DNA of 64,000 bases. It comes from Panacagrimonas sp041603235. GTDB lineage: Bacteria > Pseudomonadota > Gammaproteobacteria > Nevskiales > Nevskiaceae. The stretch is from assembly GCA_041603235.1 (NCBI GenBank), contig JBFIES010000001.1, positions 558,001 through 622,000 of the forward strand. The letters run 5' to 3'. The notes beneath the pieces are model-generated. The model was not told where the DNA came from and ran no database searches. It worked only from the letters and a program-made list of their open reading frames with translations. The translations under genes were made by a program, and so were the position numbers. This document shows, one piece after another, positions 44,875 to 53,693 of the stretch. Every line of letters starts with the position of its first letter. Positions within the stretch are counted from its first letter, which is position 1.

Positions 44875-45566
44875 GGCCCAACCTCCAGGCTGCCGCATCG
44901 CAGCTTCGAGTTGATCTGTCCCTCGGGCGCCATGGCGGATTCCGGCACCACCTGCGCGCTGAGCCATGCCGCAAGTGAGTCGATGTCCTGCCGCGAAAGC
45001 GACCGCGCGATATGCGCCATGCAATCCGGCTCACGCGACCGCCGCAATCCCTCTCGCCAGGCACCCATCTGTGCAACCAGATAGTCGTATGGCAATCCCA
45101 GCAGACCCGGCACCGCCGGCTGCAGGCCAGTCAATTTTTCGCCGTGACAGGCGATGCATGCAGGAATGTCGCGCTCGCCATCGCCCTGCTGGATCAGGAT
45201 CGCGCCGCGCCGCAGGCTGAGTGTGTCCCTGGGACTCGAACCAGGAGACGGATAGGGAATCTCCAGCTGCGCGAAGTACTCCGCCATGTCTCGCAGGTAT
45301 TCGTCTGTTTGAAAGGCGAGCAGAGACGCCATCTGATCGTGAACGCGCCGTCGGTCACGAAAGCTGCGCAGCTGCTCAAGCAGATAGCCGGCAGGCTTGC
45401 CAGCAATGCGCGGATAGTATCCGTCTGCAGTTGCCCTGCCCTGATCCCCGTGACAGACCGTGCAAGCCGCGGTGCGCTTGTCCATGTCCGGCGGCAGCGC
45501 GCCATGAGCGGCGCTTGCCAGAGTCATCAGGCCGGTGACAGCGAGTAATTGCAGGGCTGCGCGCAT
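44871..45566 (-). CDS. Diheme cytochrome c, c4-like
   Basis: The 231-residue protein has a signal peptide (MRAALQLLAVTGLMTLASAAHG) and two heme sites, CTVCH and CIACH, in two homologous halves as in cytochrome c4. GYYPRIAGKPAGYLLEQLRSF and PGLLGLPYDYLVAQMGAWR are the paired post-heme blocks. It should be periplasmic and pass electrons to or from the triheme protein encoded next, whose ATG overlaps its stop. It begins only two bases after the DUF2970 gene. Confidence 0.88.
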   Translation of the reverse strand: MRAALQLLAVTGLMTLASAAHGALPPDMDKRTAACTVCHGDQGRATADGYYPRIAGKPAGYLLEQLRSFRDRRRVHDQMASLLAFQTDEYLRDMAEYFAQLEIPYPSPGSSPRDTLSLRRGAILIQQGDGERDIPACIACHGEKLTGLQPAVPGLLGLPYDYLVAQMGAWREGLRRSREPDCMAHIARSLSRQDIDSLAAWLSAQVVPESAMAPEGQINSKLRCGSLEVGP

Positions 45567-45568
45567 GC

Positions 45569-45808
45569 TCAGCCAAGCACCTGAGACTGCGCCATGATCA
45601 GCCGCACCACCAGCGCCAGGCCGAGAACCAGCGCCAGTGTCATTGCCACCGCAATGATCAGGAACATTCTTGGCGATCCGCTGGTGAAATCTCTTTGTCG
45701 AACACGCGAACTCTGGACGCCGAAAAACGCGCTGAGCACGCTCAACAAGGTCTGAAGCAGGCCGACGCGATTCTTCTCGGCTTGGGTCGATTCACAGCGA
45801 GGAGTCAC
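45569..45808 (-). CDS. DUF2970 small membrane protein
   Basis: A 79-residue protein from GTG 45808 with AAGGA nine bases upstream. It has the family signature VLSAFFGVQSSRVRQRDF followed by one hydrophobic helix (FLIIAVAMTLALVLGLALVVRL). DUF2970 proteins are small inner-membrane proteins often found beside cytochrome oxidase or cytochrome c genes; their role is unknown. It leads the minus-strand run with the two cytochromes and may help their assembly. Confidence 0.82.
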   Translation of the reverse strand: MTPRCESTQAEKNRVGLLQTLLSVLSAFFGVQSSRVRQRDFTSGSPRMFLIIAVAMTLALVLGLALVVRLIMAQSQVLG

Positions 45809-45897
45809 AATACCAATTCCTTCCAAGTACCAGCCCATCTTAGTTTCAAGGCCGTTCTTCTGGCAGATACAGATTGGCGCAAGTTTCAGCAGAGCAG

Positions 45898-47361
45898 ATG
45901 GCCATGGCGAAAAATCCCGAGCGTGCCCGGCAAAGCGCCAACCTCTACGAGACCGTTGCCGAGGAACTGTCGCAGATGATCCGTGTCGGGGTTCTGAAAC
46001 CCGGCGACCGTCTTCCCTCTCTGCGCGAAATGTGCACCCGACGTGCGGTGAGCCAGTCCACTGTGATGCAAGCCTTTGCGGTACTGGAACATCAGGGTCT
46101 GATCGAGGCACGCGCACGACGCGGATACTTTGTATCGCACCGTAGGATGACCTCCGAAGCGGATCAGATGGCTCAGGCTCAGGAGCACGCCAAGGTTCAC
46201 TCAGTTGATGTATCCGAGCTGGTTTTTCATATTCTGGATGCCACTCGGGCCCGCAAGCTGCTGCCTTTCGGTTCGGCCTTTCCCAGCCCTGCTCTGTTTC
46301 CCCTGCCTGAGCTCGCAACTGCCCTGGCACGCAGCGTGAGACACATGGACCCGTGGTCCACCGTGACCGACCTGCCTCCCGGAAACGACCTGCTGCGCCA
46401 GGAAATCTCACGCCGGTATCTCACTCAGGGCGTGAACGTGATGCCAGACGACATCCTCATCACCAACGGCGCGATGGAAGCGCTGAGCCTGAGTCTGGAG
46501 GCGGTTGCGCCAAGGGATTCACTGGTAGCTATCGAATCTCCCGCCTTCTATGGGGCGCTGCAATGCATCGAGCGCCTGGGCTTGAATGTCGTGCTCGTGC
46601 CGACCGACCCCATACGCGGCGTAAGGCCCGACGCGCTTAGGCGCATCATCGACACTCAGCCGGTAACGGCTTGCTGGTTCATGAGTCACTTCCAGAATCC
46701 ACTGGGCGCAAGCATTCCCGACGAGGCTCGTTCCGAGATCGTATCCATGCTGGCGGAACGCGATATTCCGCTGATTGAAGACGACGTCTACGCGGAGCTG
46801 TACTTTTCTGATCGCGCACCCGGGTCTTTCAAGAGTTTTGACGCCGCAGATCTGGTCCTGCATTGCGGCAGCTTCTCCAAGTGTCTGGCACCCGGCTATC
46901 GGATTGGGTGGGTCGCCAGCCATCGCTACGGGCGCAGCCTGACTCGACTCAAAAGCATGAGCAGCATGGCCACCAGTATTCCCGCGCAGGGCGCGCTCGC
47001 CCAATACCTTCAGCGCAGCGGCCGCTACGATAAACACCTCCGCAAGCTCAGAAGCCGGCTCGCCAGCCAGCAGGACGCGATGCTGAGCGCAATGACTGAA
47101 TTCTTTCCTGAAGGTACGACCGCTACCCGCGCCGAAGGCGGCTACTTCACCTGGGTGAGCCTGCCGAATCGGCTGGACGTTCTGCAGTTGCACAAGCTGG
47201 CCGCAGCAGAAGGCATCGGCATCTCGCCCGGGCCGATGTTTTCACCCGACCGGAATTTCTCCAATTGCATGCGGATGAATTTTGGCCACCCATGGGGCCC
47301 AGAACTGCAAACCGGCATCGAACGACTCGGCGCGCTGGCCCACAAGCTGGTTCGGAGCTGA
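45898..47361 (+). CDS. MocR-type GntR/aminotransferase regulator
   Basis: A 487-residue fusion. Residues about 10-75 form a GntR winged helix (KPGDRLPSLREMCTRRAVSQ). Residues about 110-485 are a type I aminotransferase domain with the PLP-lysine in HCGSFSKCLAPGYRIGW. MocR proteins sense PLP or amino compounds and usually control a divergent gene. Here the divergent unit is DUF2970-cytochromes with an 89-base shared region. ATG 45898 is the best guess; 45904 is an alternative, and neither has a strong ribosome site. Confidence 0.87.
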   Translation: MAMAKNPERARQSANLYETVAEELSQMIRVGVLKPGDRLPSLREMCTRRAVSQSTVMQAFAVLEHQGLIEARARRGYFVSHRRMTSEADQMAQAQEHAKVHSVDVSELVFHILDATRARKLLPFGSAFPSPALFPLPELATALARSVRHMDPWSTVTDLPPGNDLLRQEISRRYLTQGVNVMPDDILITNGAMEALSLSLEAVAPRDSLVAIESPAFYGALQCIERLGLNVVLVPTDPIRGVRPDALRRIIDTQPVTACWFMSHFQNPLGASIPDEARSEIVSMLAERDIPLIEDDVYAELYFSDRAPGSFKSFDAADLVLHCGSFSKCLAPGYRIGWVASHRYGRSLTRLKSMSSMATSIPAQGALAQYLQRSGRYDKHLRKLRSRLASQQDAMLSAMTEFFPEGTTATRAEGGYFTWVSLPNRLDVLQLHKLAAAEGIGISPGPMFSPDRNFSNCMRMNFGHPWGPELQTGIERLGALAHKLVRS

Positions 47362-47516
47362 GGACGCTGGCGAGCTTGCCGATGCTGCAGCGCGTTGCCG
47401 AACAACAGATACTGGAACCTGTGATGGCCTACGCCCTTTGGCTTCGAGCGCTGGCTTTGACGGGTGCGCAGCGGTTTGCGATCCATCGGCTGCATATCCG
47501 TAATCAATAATTCTGA

Positions 47517-48377
47517 ATGAAACTGATGGAAGTGACTTCAACGCAAAGCATGGAAGAGAAAAGAATTCAGCGCGTCACCGACGCTGCAGGCGTCAGCATT
47601 GAGATACAGATTCCGGCACCCGGAAGTGGCGAGAGTGTCTTTGCCATTTCGCCGCACAAATGCGGCAGCACGATGCTAGCAGGGATTCTCCAGCATATTG
47701 CGCGACACGCCGACAAGCCCTTCCTGTCACTGACCGGTCAGTTGTTCCAGCAGGGTTATCCCATCATGAAGGCGCCTGCCGAGGTGTTCGATATCTGGCG
47801 CAAGCCGGGGTACACATTTGCCGGCATCCGTTCTCCGAACCCATTGTTCGAAACCGATGAGTTCCGGCGTGATGCGCGCAAGATTCTGCTGGTTCGTGAC
47901 CCGCGTGATGTTGCGACTTCGCTATATTTCTCGCAGGCAAAAAGTCATGGCGCGCCCGGCCGCGGTGCCTTGACTGCCAGCTTCGAGAAAACCCGGGCAA
48001 ATGCGCAGAGCGTCGACATTAACCGCTATGTCCTGGACGGCAAGGCGAATCCCGTTCTCAATTCCCTACAACGACTCAGCGGGCTGCTCGGCAGCCAAAA
48101 ACTGCATGTCTTTCGCTATGAAGACATCATCTTCAACAAGCAGGAATGGATTGAGGAGATCGGTCACGTCTTCCGCGTTTCTATCCCGGACGCCCTGATG
48201 AGTGACCTGCTCGATCGATACGATGTACTGCCCTCGTCAGAAGATCCGTCCAAGCATGTTCGTCAGGTCAAACCGGGCAACTTTGAAAAGCACCTTTCGC
48301 CGGAAGCCATTCAATACATCCAGAACCGCTTCAGCAAGGTGTTCGAGGCTTTTCGTTATCCGCTGCTCACCCCATGA
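47517..48377 (+). CDS. Sulfotransferase family protein
   Basis: A 286-residue cytoplasmic protein with both PAPS signatures: SPHKCGST at 45-52 and KILLVRDPRDVATSLY at 122-137. It is not closely similar to the sulfotransferase at the left end of the window. The 155-base gap after the MocR gene carries no evident promoter, and no glycan gene is adjacent, so the acceptor is unknown. No Shine-Dalgarno precedes ATG 47517 or ATG 47526. Confidence 0.8.
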   Translation: MKLMEVTSTQSMEEKRIQRVTDAAGVSIEIQIPAPGSGESVFAISPHKCGSTMLAGILQHIARHADKPFLSLTGQLFQQGYPIMKAPAEVFDIWRKPGYTFAGIRSPNPLFETDEFRRDARKILLVRDPRDVATSLYFSQAKSHGAPGRGALTASFEKTRANAQSVDINRYVLDGKANPVLNSLQRLSGLLGSQKLHVFRYEDIIFNKQEWIEEIGHVFRVSIPDALMSDLLDRYDVLPSSEDPSKHVRQVKPGNFEKHLSPEAIQYIQNRFSKVFEAFRYPLLTP

Positions 48378-48421
48378 ACTAGCGAAGCGGCCATGGCCAT
48401 CTTTCCGACCGCACATCGATC

Positions 48422-49531
48422 TCAGCGGTTCAATGGAACCTTGACCAGTTCACCGCGGAATCTGTAGATCACACCGTCTTCGGTTATTTCTTCAACCGTA
48501 GGCCCTTGGGACAAGGTGGCGCCCTCTACGCTTTTCTTGCCATTGATCATGATCCAGCGACGGTCCGGCTCGGCGTCGTGCACATGAACGTCCAGGTTCA
48601 GCTCAGGGAATGCACTGCGATAGGCATCGGCCATCGCGCGCAAGTCAGGCGGATCAGAGCCCAGATCACTCTCGCTGATCGGCGTAGACGCGGACAAGGG
48701 CGATGCTTCCCCCGGAGGCACCGTTGGCGTCTCGACGGGACGCTGCTCTGAGGCCGATCCGGGTTCATCTGCTGGCTGCGCGGCTGGCACTGGAGCTGGT
48801 GCCTTGCCTGGTGGTGCCTTGGTTGCGGGTTTCTTGACTGCCGGTTTCTGAGCAGGTGCGGATTGCTTTGCCGCCTTGCGCGCGGCGGCACGCTTCACCG
48901 TTGCTGAATCGGAATCTCCAAGCAGATCATCAAAGCTGTCTGCCTGAATCGGCTCATGGTCCTGCGGTTCGGGCTCTTCTACAACACGGGCAGGAATGGC
49001 GTGCTCGGCGCGACCGGCGCGCAAGGCCAGCGCTCTATCATCGACATACTCAACGCGCTCGGGTTGCGCCCGGAACATGGCGGCGTCGGGATCGTCACGG
49101 TCGTCAGCAGGCGAATCGCCTTGTGCCAGCTGCGTCGCCGCACCGGGCGCAACTGTCACAGCGTCACCCTGCAGGAGTTGAGCTCTTTCGCCACCTGAGC
49201 GGCCCGACGGTTCAGCACTGGCCTGATGAGCATGATGATCGTCGTGATCGGGGGCCGCAGGCATCTCTGCCATGCCCACGTCACTATCAGCATCAACATC
49301 AGCAACAACACCTGCCTGGGGAGCAGACCGGGCGGGTGACTTTGCGAACTGGTTCCACAACAGCAGGAAGATCGCCAGCGACAAGACGCCGACCACGATC
49401 ACCCACGGACGGCTTGACCGAACGGGCTCCAACGGTCTTGGCGGCATGTGGACCACATCCTCGAGACTGGGCGTCGTGCCACGATTCTTGTCGCGTTCCG
49501 CTTTGCGCAGCGCGTCCAGAATGAAGCTCAT
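48422..49531 (-). CDS. gspB: GspB-type general secretion pathway protein
   Basis: A 369-residue protein with the GspB N-terminus MSFILDALRKAERDKNRG, one membrane helix (about residues 43-60), a long low-complexity Pro/Ala/Glu linker and the C-terminal T2SSB domain of about 70 residues (DLRAMADAYRSAFPELNLDV). GspB works with GspA to place the type II secretin through the murein. The ATG overlaps the gspA stop (ATGA). No other gsp genes are here. Confidence 0.88.
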   Translation of the reverse strand: MSFILDALRKAERDKNRGTTPSLEDVVHMPPRPLEPVRSSRPWVIVVGVLSLAIFLLLWNQFAKSPARSAPQAGVVADVDADSDVGMAEMPAAPDHDDHHAHQASAEPSGRSGGERAQLLQGDAVTVAPGAATQLAQGDSPADDRDDPDAAMFRAQPERVEYVDDRALALRAGRAEHAIPARVVEEPEPQDHEPIQADSFDDLLGDSDSATVKRAAARKAAKQSAPAQKPAVKKPATKAPPGKAPAPVPAAQPADEPGSASEQRPVETPTVPPGEASPLSASTPISESDLGSDPPDLRAMADAYRSAFPELNLDVHVHDAEPDRRWIMINGKKSVEGATLSQGPTVEEITEDGVIYRFRGELVKVPLNR

Positions 49532-51342
49532 GGGGTATAGCTGAGCGTCGGCGTTTCCGGTGCCGGATCGGAGAGCGCAATTCGGGTGCGGATACCGGCA
49601 ACACCATCGGCAACCAGACCGCGCGCCTTCTGGAATTCGGCAACCTGACGTTTGAGATCATCGTCGTATCGATCATCAAAGCGTGCCGGAGCCGGCTGGC
49701 CCATCATCTGCGCGAGTCGCTCACGCATCCAGACGATATGCTCGCCGCGCTGCCCCGGGGCCAGTTGGACCTGCTTGGTTTCAAGACGCCAGAACAGCAG
49801 CATGTCGCCGCTCCAGGCCCGCGACAGATCCTTCAGTGAAACCTCATACGCCTTCTCGCCCAAGTCGATGCGCGCCCTGTCTTCGGTAAGCTGTGTCACC
49901 AGCGCATAGACCGTATCGTCGTCTGCATTTTTCAGTGACAGAATCGCCGGACGATCCATCTGCCTGAGATCCTTAAGCGTACCCCCGGTCCGGTAGCACT
50001 CGAGGTCAAATTTCTTGAGCTTGCGGCATACCGGACCACTGCCGGGAATCCGGATACTGGCATCCCACAGCTGAATAAGATCACGCGTCAGCTCTCCCAG
50101 TTCGAGCTTCGATGCCAACACGCGGCCCATGGCCTTAGGATCAATTGGATCGGTCCGCGCCGCTGCAGGGCCACCCGGGGGCAGTGAAATACGCGGCGAG
50201 ATTCTGCTTTGGGCGGAATTTTTCTGTGTCGGCTTCCTGGCCTCAGTCCTCGATTGCGCAGTTGATGCACCGGCTGCCTTGTCCGCGCTGCCAGCAGACT
50301 CGCTTGCCGCCGCCTGCTGCTTGCCGTTGCCCTCAGCGCTGACTTCGGCCTGGGCATATAACCACTGCTGCGCCGTCTGATGAAGCAGAGCGCCGCCGAT
50401 CAGCAAGGCGAAGGAGACAATGACCGTCTCAAGGACGGACAGACTGATACGAGGAAGACGGCCTGTAGAGCGACGATCCAGATATCCCACGAGGCCGCCC
50501 GCTCGACGGTCACGGCTCGCAGCACCTTGACCACGCCCGAGGACTTCAGCAGCCGCAGCGCGCACGACCTGTGGCGATATCGGCCGTTCGTGGCGGGTAT
50601 AGGCGCCGAGCAATGCGCGGTCACACAGGATGTTGATCTGCCTGGGAATACCGCGCGAATAACGTTGCACTTCGGCAATGGCGTCATCGGGAAACAGGTT
50701 TTCCTGATTGCCGGCAACGCTCAGACGATGGCGAACGTATTCGCGCGTCTCGGCCTCTTCCAGCGGTGCCAGGTGATAGCGTGCGGTGATACGGCTGGCC
50801 AGTTGCCGCAGTTCTTCGCGCGCCAGAAGCTCATTCAGCTCGGGCTGGCCGACGAGCATGATGCGCAGCAATTTTTCCTTGTGCGTTTCAAGATTGGTCA
50901 GCAGGCGCACCTGCTCCAGAACGCCAGGCGACAGATTCTGTGCCTCGTCAATAATCACCACCGTCCGCTTGCCGTTGGCGTGATTGCGCAGCAGATGAAG
51001 ATTCAGGCTGTCGATCAGATCCTTGAGCGAAATACTCGCAGCATCCACGTACTGCACCCGCAGTTCATCGCAGATTGCTCGCACGAATTCACGTTCGCTC
51101 TGTCGCGGGTTGTGGATCATGGCGACCTCGACATCGTCGAGGTTCTGCTCGAGCAGTGTCCGCACGACGGTGGTCTTGCCAGTTCCCACCTCACCGGTGA
51201 GCTGCACAAATCCGCCGTACTGGCCGGTTCCGTAAAGCAGGTGCCCCAGTGCTTCCTGATGCCGCGCAGACAGGTATAGATACGCCGGGTCAGGCGTGAT
51301 CGAAAACGGCATCTCTCGGAGCTTGAAGAACTGCGCGTACAC
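49528..51342 (-). CDS. gspA: GspA/ExeA-type ATPase
   Basis: A 604-residue AAA ATPase from GTG 51342, which gives the canonical VYAQFFKLREMPFSITPDPA opening; a start at 51402 would add 20 foreign residues. Walker A GEVGTGKTT is at about 50-58 and Walker B VVIIDEAQNLS at about 110. One membrane helix lies near residue 310. A C-terminal peptidoglycan-binding domain (DDDLKRQVAEFQKARGLVAD) binds murein. With GspB it is thought to drive secretin assembly. Confidence 0.9.
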   Translation of the reverse strand: MYAQFFKLREMPFSITPDPAYLYLSARHQEALGHLLYGTGQYGGFVQLTGEVGTGKTTVVRTLLEQNLDDVEVAMIHNPRQSEREFVRAICDELRVQYVDAASISLKDLIDSLNLHLLRNHANGKRTVVIIDEAQNLSPGVLEQVRLLTNLETHKEKLLRIMLVGQPELNELLAREELRQLASRITARYHLAPLEEAETREYVRHRLSVAGNQENLFPDDAIAEVQRYSRGIPRQINILCDRALLGAYTRHERPISPQVVRAAAAEVLGRGQGAASRDRRAGGLVGYLDRRSTGRLPRISLSVLETVIVSFALLIGGALLHQTAQQWLYAQAEVSAEGNGKQQAAASESAGSADKAAGASTAQSRTEARKPTQKNSAQSRISPRISLPPGGPAAARTDPIDPKAMGRVLASKLELGELTRDLIQLWDASIRIPGSGPVCRKLKKFDLECYRTGGTLKDLRQMDRPAILSLKNADDDTVYALVTQLTEDRARIDLGEKAYEVSLKDLSRAWSGDMLLFWRLETKQVQLAPGQRGEHIVWMRERLAQMMGQPAPARFDDRYDDDLKRQVAEFQKARGLVADGVAGIRTRIALSDPAPETPTLSYTP

Positions 51343-51754
51343 GCTTGATTCGAGTATGAGTTTGCAGGGGATGTTCAGTATAACGGGGCATTGCTGCTCC
51401 ACGCACGGGGCATGCCAGCAGACTCAGGTCTTGCAACTGTCCATCCAAGTCACAGAGCTGCCCAAGCGTGTCAAATTTGGACATGAGCTGACATAAGCGG
51501 CGGAGAAAGTCCTCAGGACACCATCATGAAAATCGTCCAATTTCCCTTGTTTTATAGGGTTTCATTGGCAACAACAAAGAACGGCACGATCGGCGCATTT
51601 CACTTGAACAGGACACATCAATAAAACGGATGGGTCTGGTTGTATCCGATTTCACGTATCGACGGCGCTCTCTCCCCGCTGAGTCGTCGATTCGGCTCGG
51701 CCGGTTCGCCGGCCGGGCCGATTTTTAAAGACTTTCCAGGGCCGGAGTAAATCC
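51343..51754. other. Intergenic gap of about 0.4 kb with a terminator but no firm gene
   Basis: The gap lies between the gspA start (minus) and a small membrane protein (plus). It holds an A/T-richer stretch (51490-51650), a 32-codon frame at 51526-51624 that starts MKIVQFPLFYRV and has only a weak GGA upstream, and a very strong plus-strand terminator. The terminator implies a plus-strand transcript that no clear gene explains. Confidence 0.5.
51692..51727 (+). terminator. Strong Rho-independent terminator with TTCG loop
   Basis: GGCTCGGCCGG (51694-51704) pairs with CCGGCCGGGCC (51709-51719) with one G-T pair, around a TTCG tetraloop, and is followed by ATTTTTA. It is oriented to stop plus-strand transcription from the preceding gap. 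Confidence 0.82.
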
Positions 51755-52012
51755 TTGTTCAGATCAGCAGAAAACCTGGATAGCCCCATGGCGAGACGCC
51801 TAAGCCATATCTTCATCGTTTTTCTGGCTGCCCTGATCACTTCCGGAGCCGGCCTCCTGTACTACGGCGAGCAAACGCAAAGCCCAAGCTGGTTGCGCCT
51901 GATCGTCTACGTGTCTGCCGCAATCGCTGGCCTGTCGTTTGCCGGCTGGGTCCTGTGCAACTTCATGGCCCACAGTCGGGAAAGCCAGTCCGTCAGGCAA
52001 CGAATCGACTAG
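51755..52012 (+). CDS. Small two-helix membrane protein, function unknown
   Basis: An 85-residue protein with two hydrophobic helices (HIFIVFLAALITSGAGLLYY and about residues 48-70) and a short polar tail. TTG 51755 has GGAG seven bases upstream; ATG 51788 would give 74 residues and is nearly as plausible. I recognise no family. It starts 28 bases after a strong terminator, and its stop codon shares three bases with the recO stop on the other strand. Confidence 0.6.
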   Translation: MFRSAENLDSPMARRLSHIFIVFLAALITSGAGLLYYGEQTQSPSWLRLIVYVSAAIAGLSFAGWVLCNFMAHSRESQSVRQRID

Positions 52013-52725
52013 GTCTGCCCCGGATTGCGCCTGGTCTGCAATCGCAAACTGCGCAGCACACTTGCCGAGGCCAGTGCCTTGTCCCCTAGCTGAGCGGCCA
52101 ATGCTGATCTCAGCAACTTGCGCGCGAAAAGAAGATCTTCCTCTCCCCGCAACGACCGGTCACGTAGACCAATGAGGCAACGGCCCGGATAGGCGCCGGC
52201 TTCTTCCTGCCTCAGGGGCTCGGGAACGCCGCTGGGCAAATAGTGGTACCAAAGCTCAGGTTCGAGATCCTCGGGCAGGTCCAATCCAAACCCGGTTTCT
52301 GCCAGCAAGGTCAGTTCAAAGTAGCGCAGGGCCGCCTCACCCTGGCGCAGCAGCGCCGGCAAGGTCTGCGCATAGTGCTCGAATACCGCTTCGTGACGAT
52401 CGTGACGCTGCAGCAATCGCAGCAGCAATTCATTCAGATACCAGCCACTGAAAATTCGCTCTCCCACCAGGTTGACGGCGACGCCATCGGGCTCGGCATG
52501 TGTCAGGGTGCCCAGATCACCGGCCTCCACCCAGGACATGAGCAGGGGCCGGAAACACTGCAGTCGCTCACGCAATTTGGATTTCCCGGAACGCGCGCCA
52601 CGCGCCACCAGCCCCACCCGGCCATGATCCCGCGTCAAAGCTTCAACCAGCAGGCTTGAGTCCCGATAGGGCGTGGTTTTCAGAATCCACGCCGGTACCA
52701 GCTGGATACGGGCACGGGACACCAC
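52009..52725 (-). CDS. recO: DNA repair protein RecO
   Basis: RecO helps load RecA onto gaps. The 238-residue protein has the N-terminal OB fold (AWILKTTPYRDSSLLVEALTRDHGRVGLVARGARS) and the helical C-terminal domain (GWYLNELLLRLLQRHD). Two GTG codons stand in tandem at 52725. It follows era by six bases, the usual order. Confidence 0.92.
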   Translation of the reverse strand: MVSRARIQLVPAWILKTTPYRDSSLLVEALTRDHGRVGLVARGARSGKSKLRERLQCFRPLLMSWVEAGDLGTLTHAEPDGVAVNLVGERIFSGWYLNELLLRLLQRHDRHEAVFEHYAQTLPALLRQGEAALRYFELTLLAETGFGLDLPEDLEPELWYHYLPSGVPEPLRQEEAGAYPGRCLIGLRDRSLRGEEDLLFARKLLRSALAAQLGDKALASASVLRSLRLQTRRNPGQT

Positions 52726-52731
52726 TGCGCC

Positions 52732-53661
52732 TCAGTCGCCGCTGAATCCAAACTGTTTAAGGGCCTTGGGGTCGTCACTCCAGTTCTCCCGCACACGACA
52801 CCAAACCTGCAGAAAAACCTTGGTACCCAGCAAGACTTCCAACTCCTTGCGCGCCGCCGTGCCAACCTTCTTGAGTGCGCTGCCACCGTCACCGATGACG
52901 ATGCTCTTTTGACTATCACGTTCGACCCACACCACTGCGCTGATGCGGTGCAGCCCCCCTCCCTTGCCCGGTTCTGCCGGCGCACCACCACGCTTGCGCG
53001 GCGGTTCGATCTCGTAGGATTCAATGGACACATTCAGCGAGTAGGGCAACTCCTGATGCAATGTCCGGGTGAGCTTTTCGCGGATCAGTTCGGCAGCGAG
53101 AAAACCATTATCAAACCCGGCAACCATATCTGCCGGATACAGCGGCGGGCCTTCCGGCATGCGCCCGAGAATTTCCTGCGCCAGGATCGGCACGTTGTCG
53201 CCCTTGGTGGCAGACAGCGGCATGACGAACACAAACTCGCCACGCGCCGACATCGCTTCCATCTCAGGCAGCAACTCACTCTTGTTGCTGATGCGATCCA
53301 CTTTGTTGATGACCAGGCCAACCGGCGCCTGCATTCTCTTGAGGCGCTCCAGAACCGCCTCGTCTTCTTCGGTCCATCGCTGCGCCTCGACGACGAACAC
53401 CGCCAGATCAATGTCATGTAGCGCACTGGCGGCGGCATCGTTCATGGCCCGGTTCAGGGCCTTCTTGGCCTGCATGTGCAGACCGGGCGTATCAACGAAG
53501 ACGACCTGATCACCCTGGGAATGCAGGACGCCCTGAATGGCGTTGCGGGTGGTCTGCGGCTTGTGCGAGACGATGCTGAGTTTGCGCCCGATCAAGGCGT
53601 TGAGCAGCGAGGATTTGCCCACATTGGGGCGTCCAATCAGAGTGACGATACCGCTGCGCAT
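52732..53661 (-). CDS. era: GTPase Era
   Basis: Era is an essential GTPase for 16S rRNA maturation. The 309-residue protein has GRPNVGKSS (G1), SHKPQTTRN (G2), FVDTPGLHM (G3) and NKVDRI (G4), followed by a C-terminal KH domain. It lies 32 bases after rnc. Confidence 0.96.
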   Translation of the reverse strand: MRSGIVTLIGRPNVGKSSLLNALIGRKLSIVSHKPQTTRNAIQGVLHSQGDQVVFVDTPGLHMQAKKALNRAMNDAAASALHDIDLAVFVVEAQRWTEEDEAVLERLKRMQAPVGLVINKVDRISNKSELLPEMEAMSARGEFVFVMPLSATKGDNVPILAQEILGRMPEGPPLYPADMVAGFDNGFLAAELIREKLTRTLHQELPYSLNVSIESYEIEPPRKRGGAPAEPGKGGGLHRISAVVWVERDSQKSIVIGDGGSALKKVGTAARKELEVLLGTKVFLQVWCRVRENWSDDPKALKQFGFSGD

Positions 53662-53693
53662 GATGAGGATTAACCTTTAGTAGTGGATTCGGT

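Noticed and set aside
45569..46411. Long 280-codon reading of the DUF2970 frame
   Set aside because: Only the last 79 codons match DUF2970; the upstream part is antisense to the MocR gene. The start was set at GTG 45808.
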